64,000 nt of DNA from Clostridia bacterium (GCA_910576205.1 CAJTHL010000009.1:1-64000); one strand, 5' to 3'; numbered from the stretch's first letter, positions 27,059 to 35,498 are shown. Notes: generated from the letters alone by a model not told the origin. Numbers and translations are program-made.

Positions 27059-27097
27059 GTTATAACACTTTGGGACATATTTGTCAATATTGGGACA
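27059..27097 (-). promoter_or_regulatory. Promoter of the IetAS-like operon with phased repeats
   Basis: On the minus strand, TTGACA (27082-27087), a 17-base spacer and TATAAC (27059-27064). Two direct copies of TGGGACA (27071-27077 and 27091-27097, plus-strand reading) are exactly 20 bases apart and flank the -35 box. They look like operator half-sites on one face of the helix. Confidence 0.75.
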
Positions 27098-27109
27098 ATA
27101 AGTTGAATT

Positions 27110-27147
27110 AAAAGAGCATTTACAAAATTGTGCGTAAATGCTCTTTT
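27110..27147. terminator. Hairpin terminator at the right border of the island
   Basis: AAAAGAGCATTTAC and GTAAATGCTCTTTT pair perfectly (14 bp) around a 10-base loop, with TTTTGGTTTTT on the plus side and an AT-rich minus side. It would stop read-through from the fic remnant into the defence promoter. Confidence 0.75.
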
Positions 27148-27191
27148 GGTTTTTCTCTAGTAAATTTTATGTACAAAGCAGTTTGCCGCTG

Positions 27192-27832
27192 TTACGCCGC
27201 TTTTTGCAAGTGTCTCTGTGTTACATTCCCATCTCGGAATGGGTGTACGCAAAGAAAGTCCAAAATAATACAGGGAATCAACAAAAGCTGACTCACATTT
27301 GCATCGTTGTGAGCCTCCATATATGCAAGTTCTATTTGCTCCATTGCTTTCGATGTTTCGGCTGCGGGAGTAGGGCGGAAACGAACTCGTCTATTGCCAT
27401 CAGAGTCTATCTCTAAAATTACATTGTCATCAGTTTTATACTGGCGCCGTATTCATATCCGGCAAAAGACATCATCATTTCGTGCAAGCGCAGAATATTC
27501 CGATTTCTGAAATCGATATGTTCAAAGCCTAAATGAATTACATTTAATGCATCCCTATAACCTGCAATTTCTGCCTCGTTATGATTAAGAGGGGCGCTAT
27601 TTTGATTTACAATGGCAACGATACGTTCGTCGCTTGTAACAATTCCTTCAATGGCATTAGAATTTTTAATAGATTGTATCTTTGCAACAGCTTCAAGCTC
27701 AGTAAAAATCTGCTTGTATTTGTCTTTTCGTACACCTGCCATGGTTTTTAGAGAAAATATGTTTGCGGTTAAGTTTACAAGATTCGCAGGCAACAAGCCG
27801 TTATTCAAAAAAGGATAATCAAATTTTCTCAT
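27192..27832 (-). pseudogene. Fic protein, N-terminal half, frameshifted
   Basis: It starts at 27832 (MRKFDYPFLNNGLLPANLVN) and carries the class II inhibitory-helix pattern SIKNSNAIEG. After GYEYGA (near 27440) a frameshift is needed; the next frame reads KTDDNVILEIDSDGNRRVRF, ELAYMEAHNDANVSQLLLIP and DFLCVHPFRDGN. It then loses similarity exactly inside the Fic motif and stops at 27192. The matching C-terminal half is 6 kb away on the same strand (20719-21189). It was probably a full fic gene of about 370 codons before disruption. Confidence 0.83.
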
Positions 27833-27847
27833 ATAGTCTCCACCCTT

Positions 27848-27934
27848 TCTGCATATAATCTTACCATATTATATGCAGAAAAAGAAGACGCTGAACATAT
27901 TTTCTGCATATAAGCTGCCTCAGATATATGCAGA
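27848..27934. promoter_or_regulatory. Two dyads built from TCTGCATATAA half-sites before fic
   Basis: TCTGCATATAAT (27848-27859) and ATTATATGCAGA (27868-27879) are perfect 12-base inverted repeats. A second, slightly degenerate pair lies at 27903-27914 and 27923-27934 with the same 8-base gap. Four copies of one half-site just before the fic start look like operators, perhaps for autoregulation. Confidence 0.65.
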
Positions 27935-28210
27935 TAGTGTGTGCCATAATGCGGAAAGGCGATATAAAATTGTAATCCATTTGGCCTATGGGCTATAAAG
28001 CGTCTATATTTTCAGATAGGAAGCTCTATTGGCATGTCTTTTGAAATAGGACTTTGAAACTCTTAACTATTATGTCGAAATTCAATAAAGCCGCTGCACC
28101 TTACTTTTGGGCTATAGTATTCCAGCATCCGCCTGTTAAAATGAAACACTCACAGCAACCAGCCTCTCGGAGTCTTCCCAGGCGGCAATATAGAAACCGG
28201 AACCAGGTTC
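27935..28210. other. Intergenic, no gene seen
   Basis: It marks the return from AT-rich island to backbone. I see no gene, RNA or repeat. Confidence 0.4.
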
Positions 28211-29266
28211 CTACAGGCAGGAAACGCCGGGAAATCCCCGGTAAATTTCCGGTACAGGCGTTTCCAACCGGATTTCCTCCCCGGTAAATGGCTGGCGGAA
28301 AGTAAGGCATACCGCGTGAAGGGCAGCGCCAGGCTGTCCGTCCCTGCTGTCACAGGGCGTTTTCCCCTCCATCTTCTTCCATGAATCCTTCCCCTCTCCA
28401 TTCCACAGAGGATGATACAGCACATCTCCTATCAGGGGGTATCCCAGCCAGGCCATATGTACGCGGATCTGGTGGGTTCTCCCTGTGTCAATCCGCAGGC
28501 GCACCAGGGAGATTTCTCCTGTTTCCAGCGCTTCTTCACCCACAGCTTCCACTTTCCCTGCTTTTAGGGCCCCGGCCTTTTGTTCCCCTGTACCGGAAGC
28601 TTCCGGCGCCTTCGTCCCCAGGGTTTCATAAAAGGTTCTGGCAGGTTTTCCATCTGCCCGCACCTGCATCCGGATTCCTCCAGATGAATGCCGGGGCCCA
28701 ATGGGTTCCTCAATCCATCCGGATAGCGGGGCGGGGCGTCCCTGCACAAGGGCCAGGTATTCTTTCCTCAAAATGCCCTGTTTCTTCTGCATGTTTAAAC
28801 GGCTGGCCGCAGCCTGGTTTTTCGCTGCCAGCACAATCCCGGAGGTTTCCCGGTCCAGCCGGCCCACCAGCCGGATCACCGTCCGCTCACCCTTTTCCCG
28901 GAAATAATACTGCATTATGTTTGCCAGGGTGTCCGCGTAATGGCCGCCCGCCGGGTGGCACACCAGCCCCGCCGGTTTATTTACCGCCAGCACATCCGCG
29001 TCCTCATATAAAATGGCCAGTTCTCCCGGGGTCGCAATCAAGTGGTCGGATCCCGCCGTCTCCTCCTCCAGGCAGACCTCCACCAGATCTCCCTGGCAGA
29101 TAACCTTTGTCACAATACTCTTTTCCCCGTTAACGCAAATCCCCCCAGGGCGGAATTTTGCCTGGCTGATCTCCCGTGGGCTAAGCTTTAGCAGATGCTT
29201 TAACGCCCACTCCAGCCGACGCCCTTCCGCCTCGGGGGGGATTTTTACAGACAGGAGCTTTCTCAC
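28211..29266 (-). CDS. RluA-family RNA pseudouridine synthase
   Basis: A protein of 351 residues. An S4-like RNA-binding domain covers about 12-75. The catalytic domain has the RluA motif GRLDRETSG (catalytic Asp) and LRIDTGRTHQIRVH. A stretch of about 35 residues rich in Ala, Glu, Gly and Lys (about 220-255) is inserted before LVRLRIDTG and is not usual. It modifies uridines in rRNA or tRNA; the exact site is not predictable. Its ATG overlaps the dehydratase stop by 4 bases (ATGA), so it is translationally coupled, though the two functions are not obviously related. Confidence 0.9.
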   Translation of the reverse strand: MRKLLSVKIPPEAEGRRLEWALKHLLKLSPREISQAKFRPGGICVNGEKSIVTKVICQGDLVEVCLEEETAGSDHLIATPGELAILYEDADVLAVNKPAGLVCHPAGGHYADTLANIMQYYFREKGERTVIRLVGRLDRETSGIVLAAKNQAAASRLNMQKKQGILRKEYLALVQGRPAPLSGWIEEPIGPRHSSGGIRMQVRADGKPARTFYETLGTKAPEASGTGEQKAGALKAGKVEAVGEEALETGEISLVRLRIDTGRTHQIRVHMAWLGYPLIGDVLYHPLWNGEGKDSWKKMEGKTPCDSRDGQPGAALHAVCLTFRQPFTGEEIRLETPVPEIYRGFPGVSCL

Positions 29267-31014
29267 CTGTCATACTCCAGGTATGCGCCCTTCATGGGGC
29301 TCACCGCCAGCTCGCTAAAAAGGCGCAGTACGCCCTTCTTATACTTGGAGGGACGGGGCTTCCAGTTCTTCCTCCGCTCTTCCAGAACGGCCGCCACTTC
29401 CTCCATGGTTTTTTGCTCTCCCTTAATCCCGATAATGTTAAGCTTTCGCTCCATGACATCGATCTCAATGAGATCTCCCTCCTCCACCAGGGCAATGGGA
29501 CCACCGTCCACGGCTTCGGGACTACAGTGTCCGATCACAGGGCCTGTGGAGGCTCCCGAGAAGCGTCCGTCCGTAATAAGGGCAATGCTCCGGCCAAGCT
29601 CCTTGTCGCTGCTGATGGCCTCAGAGGTATAGAACATCTCCGGCATACCGCTGCCCTTGGGACCCTCATAGCGGATAAACACCGCATCGCCTTTCTGCAC
29701 CTGGCGTTTTAATACCGCATCCAGACATTCCTCCTCGCTGTCAAAGGGTCGCGCCCTAAGCACAGCCTTAAACATCTCTTTGGGACACGCCGTGTGCTTA
29801 ATGACAGCCCCCTCCGGAGCCAGGTTTCCCTTCAGAATGGCGATACTTCCGTCCGTACCGATGGCCTTGTCATAAGGACGGATAATATCCTCTTTTGTCA
29901 CATTTACGCCGTAACGGGCATTAAAGTCTGCCAGCCATTTTCCGCAGCGTTCATAAAATCCGTTCTCCTTTAATTCCTTTAGGTTCTCTCCCAGAGTCTT
30001 TCCTGTCACGGTCATCGCATCCAGGTGCAGATGCTGCCTGATCTCCTCCATAATGGCCGGCACACCGCCTGCATAGTAGAATACCTCCGCCGGCCAGCGT
30101 CCTGCCGGGCGCACATCCAGAAGATAGCGGGCTCCTCTGTGGAGCCGGTCAAAGGTATCCCCTGTGATTTCTATGCCAAATTCATGGGCCAGGGCCGGAA
30201 TATGGAGCAGGCAGTTGGTGCTTCCCGATATGGCCGCGTGAACCAGTATGGCATTCTCAAAACTGTCCATGGTTACAATATCGCTGGGGCGCATACCGGG
30301 CATGGTGGCAAGCTTCACAGCCTGCTCTCCTGCCTTTCTGGCAAATACCTTTAAGTCCGGGCTGGTGGCCGGCATCAGCGCGCTTCCCGGAAGGGCCAGT
30401 CCCAGGGCTTCCGCCATAATCTGCATAGTAGATGCGGTTCCGATAAAGGAGCATGCTCCGCAGCTTGGACAGGCATTGCATTTGGCCCAGTCAAGCCTCT
30501 CTTTGTCAATCTCGCCCCGCTGGTATCTTGCGCTGTACGCACCGAGCTGTTCCAGGGTCAGCATTTCCGGCCCTGCGTTCATGGTGCCGCCTGGCACTAC
30601 CACGGCGGGAATATCCACCCGGGCCAGACCCATCAGATTGGCCGGCAATCCCTTATCGCAGCTGGCCAGATAGACGCCTGCGTCAAAGGGTGTGGCGTTT
30701 GCGTGGATTTCAATCATATTTGCAATCATTTCCCGGCTGGCCAGGCTGTAATTGATGCCGTCCGTACCCTGGCTCTCCCCGTCGCAGATATCCGTGGCAA
30801 AGTACCGGGCCCCATGGCCTCCTGCCGCCTCCACGCCCTTTCGCACCTCGTCCACCAGAATATCCAGGTGGCCGCTGCCTGGATGACTGTCCCCAAAGGT
30901 GCTCTCAATCAGCACCTGTACTTTTTCCAGGTCTTCCGGCTTCCAGCCCGTCCCAATCCGCAGAGGATCCAGCTCCGGGGCCAGCTTTCTCATTTTCTGA
31001 CTTGTCAGTTCCAT
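29263..31014 (-). CDS. IlvD/Edd-family dehydratase, probably sugar-acid type
   Basis: A protein of 583 residues. Fe-S ligands lie in SCDKGLPANLMG and ACPSCGACSFIGTAST; ITDGRFSGASTGP is near the C-terminus. The family includes dihydroxy-acid dehydratase, 6-phosphogluconate dehydratase and the YjhG/YagF xylonate dehydratases. The GntP-type sugar-acid permease just upstream, and the absence of other branched-chain genes, favour a sugar acid substrate. The start at 31014 is chosen because GGAGG lies 8 bases before it; upstream ATGs at 31020 and 31029 fit worse. A repeat hairpin precedes the gene. Confidence 0.87.
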   Translation of the reverse strand: MELTSQKMRKLAPELDPLRIGTGWKPEDLEKVQVLIESTFGDSHPGSGHLDILVDEVRKGVEAAGGHGARYFATDICDGESQGTDGINYSLASREMIANMIEIHANATPFDAGVYLASCDKGLPANLMGLARVDIPAVVVPGGTMNAGPEMLTLEQLGAYSARYQRGEIDKERLDWAKCNACPSCGACSFIGTASTMQIMAEALGLALPGSALMPATSPDLKVFARKAGEQAVKLATMPGMRPSDIVTMDSFENAILVHAAISGSTNCLLHIPALAHEFGIEITGDTFDRLHRGARYLLDVRPAGRWPAEVFYYAGGVPAIMEEIRQHLHLDAMTVTGKTLGENLKELKENGFYERCGKWLADFNARYGVNVTKEDIIRPYDKAIGTDGSIAILKGNLAPEGAVIKHTACPKEMFKAVLRARPFDSEEECLDAVLKRQVQKGDAVFIRYEGPKGSGMPEMFYTSEAISSDKELGRSIALITDGRFSGASTGPVIGHCSPEAVDGGPIALVEEGDLIEIDVMERKLNIIGIKGEQKTMEEVAAVLEERRKNWKPRPSKYKKGVLRLFSELAVSPMKGAYLEYDR

Positions 31015-31037
31015 ATACATGTCCTCCATTTTAGTTC

Positions 31038-31106
31038 CGCATCCTGAAATCCTTCCGGGGCCTTGTCCCAAGGGACGCCTTCGGTGTCCGGGCAGATGCT
31101 GTTTTT
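31038..31106. repeat. Dispersed hairpin element, copy 2
   Basis: CCGCATC (31038-31044) and GCAGATGC (31092-31099) bracket the 32-base core shared with copy 1 (31061-31092). The core has the hairpin GGACGCC-TTC-GGTGTCC, and CTGTTTTT follows on the plus strand. It lies between the permease and the dehydratase. Confidence 0.72.
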
Positions 31107-31127
31107 CTGTATTTTACTTTCTTTATA

Positions 31128-32483
31128 CTACACAAAAAACGAAATTATCAGCGCCACCAGAAATCCTGTCCCGCCGACAAGCGTCTCCATAATGGTCCAG
31201 GTTTTTAGGGTGGTTTTCTCGTCCAGTCCCACCAGGGATTTTACCAGCCAGAAGCCGGAATCGTTGAAGTGGGAACATACGGTGGAACCGCCGGCCACTG
31301 CCGCAGTCACACAGGCGAGATATAAGGGCGAAAGCCCGGCGACATCCGGCATGGCTGCGATAATCCCTGCCGCCATGGTCATGGCCACTGTTGCGGAGCC
31401 CACACAGATACGCACAAGGGCCGCCACCAGAAAGGCCACCAGCACCAGGGGAAGCTTTGCGGAAGCCACTGCGTTTCCGATTACGTCCCCAAGTCCGGAA
31501 TACTGGAGCATATAGCGCAACACACCGCCACAGGCTGTTACCAGAAGAATCAGACCTGTGGGCTCCAGGGATTTCGTCATGATTTTTTCAAGCTCCGGCA
31601 AGGTATACCCATGCCTTGTGCCAAGAAGGAACATGGCTGCCAGGGTTGCGATCAGAAGGGCCACAAAGGGTTGGCCCAGAAAGGTCAGTATGGGCTCTGC
31701 ACCGGACAGGGCCGGAATCACGCCTGCCAGAGACTTCAGAACGATTAGCACCAGCGGAATCAGAATAATGCCAGCCACAATGCCAAATCCCGGTAATCTG
31801 GATTCGTCAAAGTCCTCCTGGTTTGCTACATGCTCCGGGATAGCCACATTATATTTCCTTCCACAGATGGCTCCCCAGATGGGGCCCGCAACAATCATGG
31901 CAAAAATTCCGCAGAATATACCAACCAGAATCACCCATCCCAGATCCACACCCAGCAGATTTGCCACCAGCACCGGGCCGGGGGTCGGCGGAATAAAGGC
32001 ATGTCCTACCGCCAGGCCTGCCAGAAGGGGAATCACGTAAAACAGGGACGACCGCTTTGTCCTCCTGGCCAGGGAAAATGCCAGGGGAATGAGAATAATA
32101 AGTCCTGCATCAAAGAAAACCGGCATTGCAATCACCAGACCTGTGATTCCCAGCGCCCAGGCCGCTTTCTGGTCTCCAAATCTGTTTACCATAGTGACCG
32201 CCAGAATCTGGGCTCCTCCGGAAATCTCCAGAATAGCGCCAAACATGGAACCCAGGCCCACCAGAAGGGCAATTCCCTTCAAGGTATTTCCGATTCCGTC
32301 ATCTACAGCCGATACAATGTCTGCAAAGGGCATGCCTGCTATAAGGCCAATCACCACCGCTCCTATCAGAATAGAGAGCATGGCGTGAATCTTAAACTTA
32401 ATGATAAGCAGCAAAAGCAGAGCCAGTCCAATAACTGCCGCAAGGACAAGTCTGGCAGGGTTAAGGGTTACAGTAGCTTCCAT
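31128..32483 (-). CDS. GntP-family gluconate/sugar-acid permease
   Basis: A 451-residue, 12-14 helix transporter of the gluconate:H+ symporter family: HAMLSILIGAVVIGLIAGMP, FDAGLIILIPLAFSLARRTK, IPPTPGPVLVANLLGVDLGW and CSHFNDSGFWLVKSL near the end. The start at 32483 has AAGGAGG 9 bases upstream. It is transcribed with the IlvD/Edd dehydratase, so uptake and dehydration of a hexonate or pentonate are probably linked. Confidence 0.9.
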   Translation of the reverse strand: MEATVTLNPARLVLAAVIGLALLLLLIIKFKIHAMLSILIGAVVIGLIAGMPFADIVSAVDDGIGNTLKGIALLVGLGSMFGAILEISGGAQILAVTMVNRFGDQKAAWALGITGLVIAMPVFFDAGLIILIPLAFSLARRTKRSSLFYVIPLLAGLAVGHAFIPPTPGPVLVANLLGVDLGWVILVGIFCGIFAMIVAGPIWGAICGRKYNVAIPEHVANQEDFDESRLPGFGIVAGIILIPLVLIVLKSLAGVIPALSGAEPILTFLGQPFVALLIATLAAMFLLGTRHGYTLPELEKIMTKSLEPTGLILLVTACGGVLRYMLQYSGLGDVIGNAVASAKLPLVLVAFLVAALVRICVGSATVAMTMAAGIIAAMPDVAGLSPLYLACVTAAVAGGSTVCSHFNDSGFWLVKSLVGLDEKTTLKTWTIMETLVGGTGFLVALIISFFV

Positions 32484-32507
32484 AACAGAAATCCTCCTTG
32501 ATATGCA

Positions 32508-32551
32508 CCGCATCCGCCCTGCTGTGGCCTTGTATAGGCAGATGCCGTTTT
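32508..32551. repeat. Dispersed hairpin element, copy 3
   Basis: CCGCATCCGCC (32508-32518) and GGCAGATGCCG (32537-32547) form a short inverted repeat followed by TTTTT on the plus strand. It lies before the permease gene. Confidence 0.55.
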
Positions 32552-32558
32552 TATGTAG

Positions 32559-33428
32559 CTACTTCCCTTTATTATATTCAAATTTACACGAATTATCAAC
32601 AGCTTGCGAAAAATGCAGACATTTTACCGGACAGGCCGGGATACACCTGCCGCAGCGGATACATTCTGGAGAATGGGAAATCTCCTTTGGGGAAAGTCCC
32701 ACCGGACATGCCTTTTCACAGGCCTTGCACGCTATGCACCGCTCTTCCTCCCAGTGAATCTGTACCAGGCTGAAACGGTTAAACCAGCCGTAAATTGCCC
32801 CCAGAGGACATAGATACTGGCAAAACGGACGGTAAATTTTAACGGAAAGGACAAGAAGCCCTAAAAGCACCACTCCTTTCCAGAGAAACAAGCCGCCTGC
32901 CTGGCTTCGCAGCATCTGGTTTCCCGTAAGCAGAGGAATTGCCCCAAAGAATGTTCCCGACGGACATAAATATTTACAAAATGCCGGTGCCTTTGCAAAT
33001 CCCCCAAAGAGAAACAGGGAACCCACACAGACCAGCAAAACAAGGGTCAGATATTTGCCATATTTCAGCACAGCGTGAAAAGGAAGCCTCTTCCTTTTCC
33101 GAAACAGGGGAATTTTGTGGAAAAGATCCTGCACCAGCCCAAAGGGACATAGCCAGCCGCAGATAAAACGACCAAGAATGCTTCCAAACAAAAAAAACAC
33201 CCCCAGCACTCCAAAGGGAACCTGGAAATTCCGCTGATTCAGAAGAGCCTGGAGAGCGCCTAACGGGCAAGAGCCTACCGCTCCGGGACAGGAATAGCAA
33301 TTCAGCCCCGGAACGCAGGCATATTTTAATTTTCCCTGGTAAATCTTTCCGTTTAAAAAGCCATAGACATATCCGTTTGTAAAAATAGTGAATAAAATCT
33401 GAATTTTCAGCCGAAGATTTTTTCCCAT
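32559..33428 (-). CDS. NapH-like membrane polyferredoxin
   Basis: A 289-residue membrane Fe-S protein. Membrane-embedded Cys motifs CGWLCPFG, CKYLCPSG and CQYLCPLG alternate with about five helices. Two cytoplasmic 4Fe-4S motifs end the protein (CIACKACEKACPVG and CIRCGRCIPACPVKC). Such NapH/CcdA-linked proteins pass electrons through the membrane. The ATG at 33428 overlaps the region just after the CD1871A stop; a TTG at 33446 is the alternative. It is encoded after the TlpA-like thioredoxin and CD1871A genes, suggesting it feeds electrons to an extracytoplasmic thiol system. Confidence 0.86.
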   Translation of the reverse strand: MGKNLRLKIQILFTIFTNGYVYGFLNGKIYQGKLKYACVPGLNCYSCPGAVGSCPLGALQALLNQRNFQVPFGVLGVFFLFGSILGRFICGWLCPFGLVQDLFHKIPLFRKRKRLPFHAVLKYGKYLTLVLLVCVGSLFLFGGFAKAPAFCKYLCPSGTFFGAIPLLTGNQMLRSQAGGLFLWKGVVLLGLLVLSVKIYRPFCQYLCPLGAIYGWFNRFSLVQIHWEEERCIACKACEKACPVGLSPKEISHSPECIRCGRCIPACPVKCLHFSQAVDNSCKFEYNKGK

Positions 33429-33432
33429 TTTC

Positions 33433-33585
33433 TCACCCGATCCCAATGCATTCCAGACAGATCATCACTGCCTTTTTAAAAATAACCCCAAAATCTCCCT
33501 GGGCCGCCCCCAGCCCCAGGAACATCATTCCCAGGGCCAGACCGCAAACCCATAGGTTTTTCCTACAGATTTTCCAGAAGTCCAT
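33433..33585 (-). CDS. CD1871A-family CxxC small membrane protein (50 residues)
   Basis: A 50-residue protein: a positively charged start (MDFWKICRKN), one membrane helix (LWVCGLALGMMFLGLGAAQG) and the family ending ICLECIGIG with a CxxC motif. I recognise this ending as the CD1871A family, found beside thioredoxin-like and polyferredoxin genes in Clostridia. The ATG lies inside the thioredoxin gene (23-base overlap), and the stop is 4 bases before the ATG of the polyferredoxin gene. The function is unknown; it probably links the two redox partners. Confidence 0.8.
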   Translation of the reverse strand: MDFWKICRKNLWVCGLALGMMFLGLGAAQGDFGVIFKKAVMICLECIGIG

Positions 33586-34156
33586 CAATCTTCTCCTTCC
33601 AGGCCTCTTTGTCCATGGCGCCCACCACTACGTCCAGAACCACGCCGTTTTGATCTATAAAAAAGGTGGTAGGCACAGCCGTTACATCCGCAAGAAGCCC
33701 GAAGTACAAAGACTCATTGAGAAGCAGATGGGGATAAGACGCCCCTGTTTCCTCTATAAGGTCCGCTGCCTGTCCCAGCGCCTCTCCCTCCTGGCCTTCC
33801 ATGACATCGCTGACCACTCCGATCAACTGAAAATCCGCTCCATCATATTCCCCAGCCAGCTCTCCCAGGGAGGGCATCTCCTTCAGACAGGGGTTGCAAT
33901 AGGTCGCCCAGACATTGACCATGGTAAGACGGGATTTTGAAAAAACATCCTGGGAAACCCCATTGCCTTCCATATCCTGCGCCTCAAAAACCACACCGGA
34001 ACCGGCCGCTTCCTCCTCCGTATCCTGGGCTTTCTCTGTCTCCTGTTTCCGGGGAAGTCCCGTGGTATCATCCTCCCCGTTTTTTGTCCCGCATCCCCAC
34101 AGCAGGGCAACCATCACAATACAGAGCACACCATAAATATATCTGCTTTTTTTCAT
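33563..34156 (-). CDS. TlpA/ResA-like thioredoxin lipoprotein
   Basis: A protein of 197 residues. Signal peptide with lipobox LLWGC (Cys22), an acidic linker (about 25-55), then a thioredoxin fold with the active site ATYCNPCLKEMPSL and the cis-proline region VTAVPTTFFID. It is anchored outside the membrane and acts as a thiol:disulfide reductase. It is first of three overlapping genes with CD1871A and the NapH-like protein, which probably supply reducing power. Confidence 0.9.
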   Translation of the reverse strand: MKKSRYIYGVLCIVMVALLWGCGTKNGEDDTTGLPRKQETEKAQDTEEEAAGSGVVFEAQDMEGNGVSQDVFSKSRLTMVNVWATYCNPCLKEMPSLGELAGEYDGADFQLIGVVSDVMEGQEGEALGQAADLIEETGASYPHLLLNESLYFGLLADVTAVPTTFFIDQNGVVLDVVVGAMDKEAWKEKIDGLLENL

Positions 34157-34263
34157 TATTTCCTCCTCTACTATCTTTCTTAACTATCAAATACATAAAC
34201 AAATGGATTTCTGAATACCGTTTTATTTTAAAGTAGATTCCTGGCAAAAGCAAGGAAAAAAAC

Positions 34264-34294
34264 AAAAAAGAACGTTCCACCGCAAAGTGAAACG
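34264..34294 (-). terminator. Intrinsic terminator after the aldo/keto reductase
   Basis: On the minus strand CGTTTCAC (34287-34294) pairs with GTGGAACG (34273-34280, one wobble) around a 6-base loop and is followed by TTCTTTTTTG. It lies 30 bases beyond the stop at 34325. Confidence 0.7.
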
Positions 34295-34324
34295 CCCTCT
34301 TAATTTTCACAATTTGTTTTTATA

Positions 34325-35458
34325 TTATCCCTTCAGCCGCACTGCAAAATCTGCCATAGCCTTTGAAATCTTAATCTGCTGCGGACAAACCTGCTCACAG
34401 CTTTGGCATCCCACACAAGCGGAAGGATGCTTTTCCTCCGGCATTGCCATAAGGGCCATAGGCGCTATAAAACCACCCTCTGTGAAGCTGTGTTCATTGT
34501 AGAGGGCCAAAAGCCCAGGGATATCCAGCTCCTGGGGACAATGGCTGACACAGTAGTGACAGGCTGTACAGGGCAGAGCTCCTTTTAACATGCCGTCCGC
34601 TATGGAAAGCAGCGTATCCATCTCCTCTTTATTAAGAGGTTTATCCGTCTCATAGGTGGAAATATTTTCCTTTAGCTGCTCAAGATCCGACATGCCGGAA
34701 AGAGTGACTTTTACCTGGGGAAGGGACTGCAGGAAGCGGAATGCCCAGGCTGGCGTCTTCTCATCCGGCCGCAGAGCCTTTAATTTCTCCATATCTCCCT
34801 CAGACAGCCTTGCCAGGCGGCCGCCCCGCAGGGGTTCCATAACCCATACAGGAATCTTCCATTCGTCCAGAAGCTCTGCTTTGGCCTTTGCGTCCTGGAA
34901 AGTCCAGTCCACATAGTTAATCTGTAACTGGCAGAATTCCATGTCTTTTCCATAGGCCTCCAGAAACCGCTTAATAACCTCCCGGCTTCCATGGGCAGAA
35001 AAGCCCAGATGACGGATGCGGCCCTTTCGCTTCTGCTCCATCAGATAAGAATAAATACCATATTTCCCGTCGTCCAGATAAGCGTCAATATTCATCTCGC
35101 AGACATTGTGGAAGAGATAAAAATCAAAATACTCCACGCCGCACTTTTTCAGCTGTTCCTCGAAGATCTCCTTTACCTTTGGCATGTTGGAAAGATCATA
35201 TCCCGGAAATTTTGTAGCCAGGTAAAAACTGTCCCTGGGATACCTGTCTAGAGCCTTTCCCATGACAAGCTCCGATTTCCCATCGTGATATCCCCAGGCT
35301 GTGTCAAAATAATTGACGCCCTGCTTTATGGCATAATCCACCATCTCCTCCGCAGCCACCGCATCAATATCTGCATCATTACCATTTATCACCGGAAGCC
35401 GCATAGCGCCCATTCCAAGGGCAGACAGTTTTATTCCCTGAAAATCTCTGTAAACCAT
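34325..35458 (-). CDS. Ferredoxin-type aldo/keto reductase
   Basis: A 377-residue fusion. The AKR barrel (1-280) shows NYFDTAWGYHDGKSE (catalytic Asp, Tyr), LATKF (Lys) and FHN (His). The C-terminal domain carries two 4Fe-4S motifs, CTACHYCVSHCP and CVGCQSCEQVCP. Such proteins are common in anaerobes; substrates are unknown. The ATG at 35458 has GGAGGG 9 bases before it and a good promoter 40 bases upstream; the frame is open to 35500 without support. Confidence 0.9.
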   Translation of the reverse strand: MVYRDFQGIKLSALGMGAMRLPVINGNDADIDAVAAEEMVDYAIKQGVNYFDTAWGYHDGKSELVMGKALDRYPRDSFYLATKFPGYDLSNMPKVKEIFEEQLKKCGVEYFDFYLFHNVCEMNIDAYLDDGKYGIYSYLMEQKRKGRIRHLGFSAHGSREVIKRFLEAYGKDMEFCQLQINYVDWTFQDAKAKAELLDEWKIPVWVMEPLRGGRLARLSEGDMEKLKALRPDEKTPAWAFRFLQSLPQVKVTLSGMSDLEQLKENISTYETDKPLNKEEMDTLLSIADGMLKGALPCTACHYCVSHCPQELDIPGLLALYNEHSFTEGGFIAPMALMAMPEEKHPSACVGCQSCEQVCPQQIKISKAMADFAVRLKG

Positions 35459-35498
35459 ATCCCTATTCCCTCCAATTAAAATCCCAGGTTTCTTTTTC

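Noticed and set aside
29263..31014. Assignment as ilvD of branched-chain amino acid synthesis
   Set aside because: The neighbour is a GntP sugar-acid permease and no other ilv gene is near; the family alone cannot fix the substrate.
31038..31106. T-box or other riboswitch before the IlvD-type gene
   Set aside because: No T-box sequence or specifier loop is seen, and the same element occurs before an unrelated DUF362 gene.
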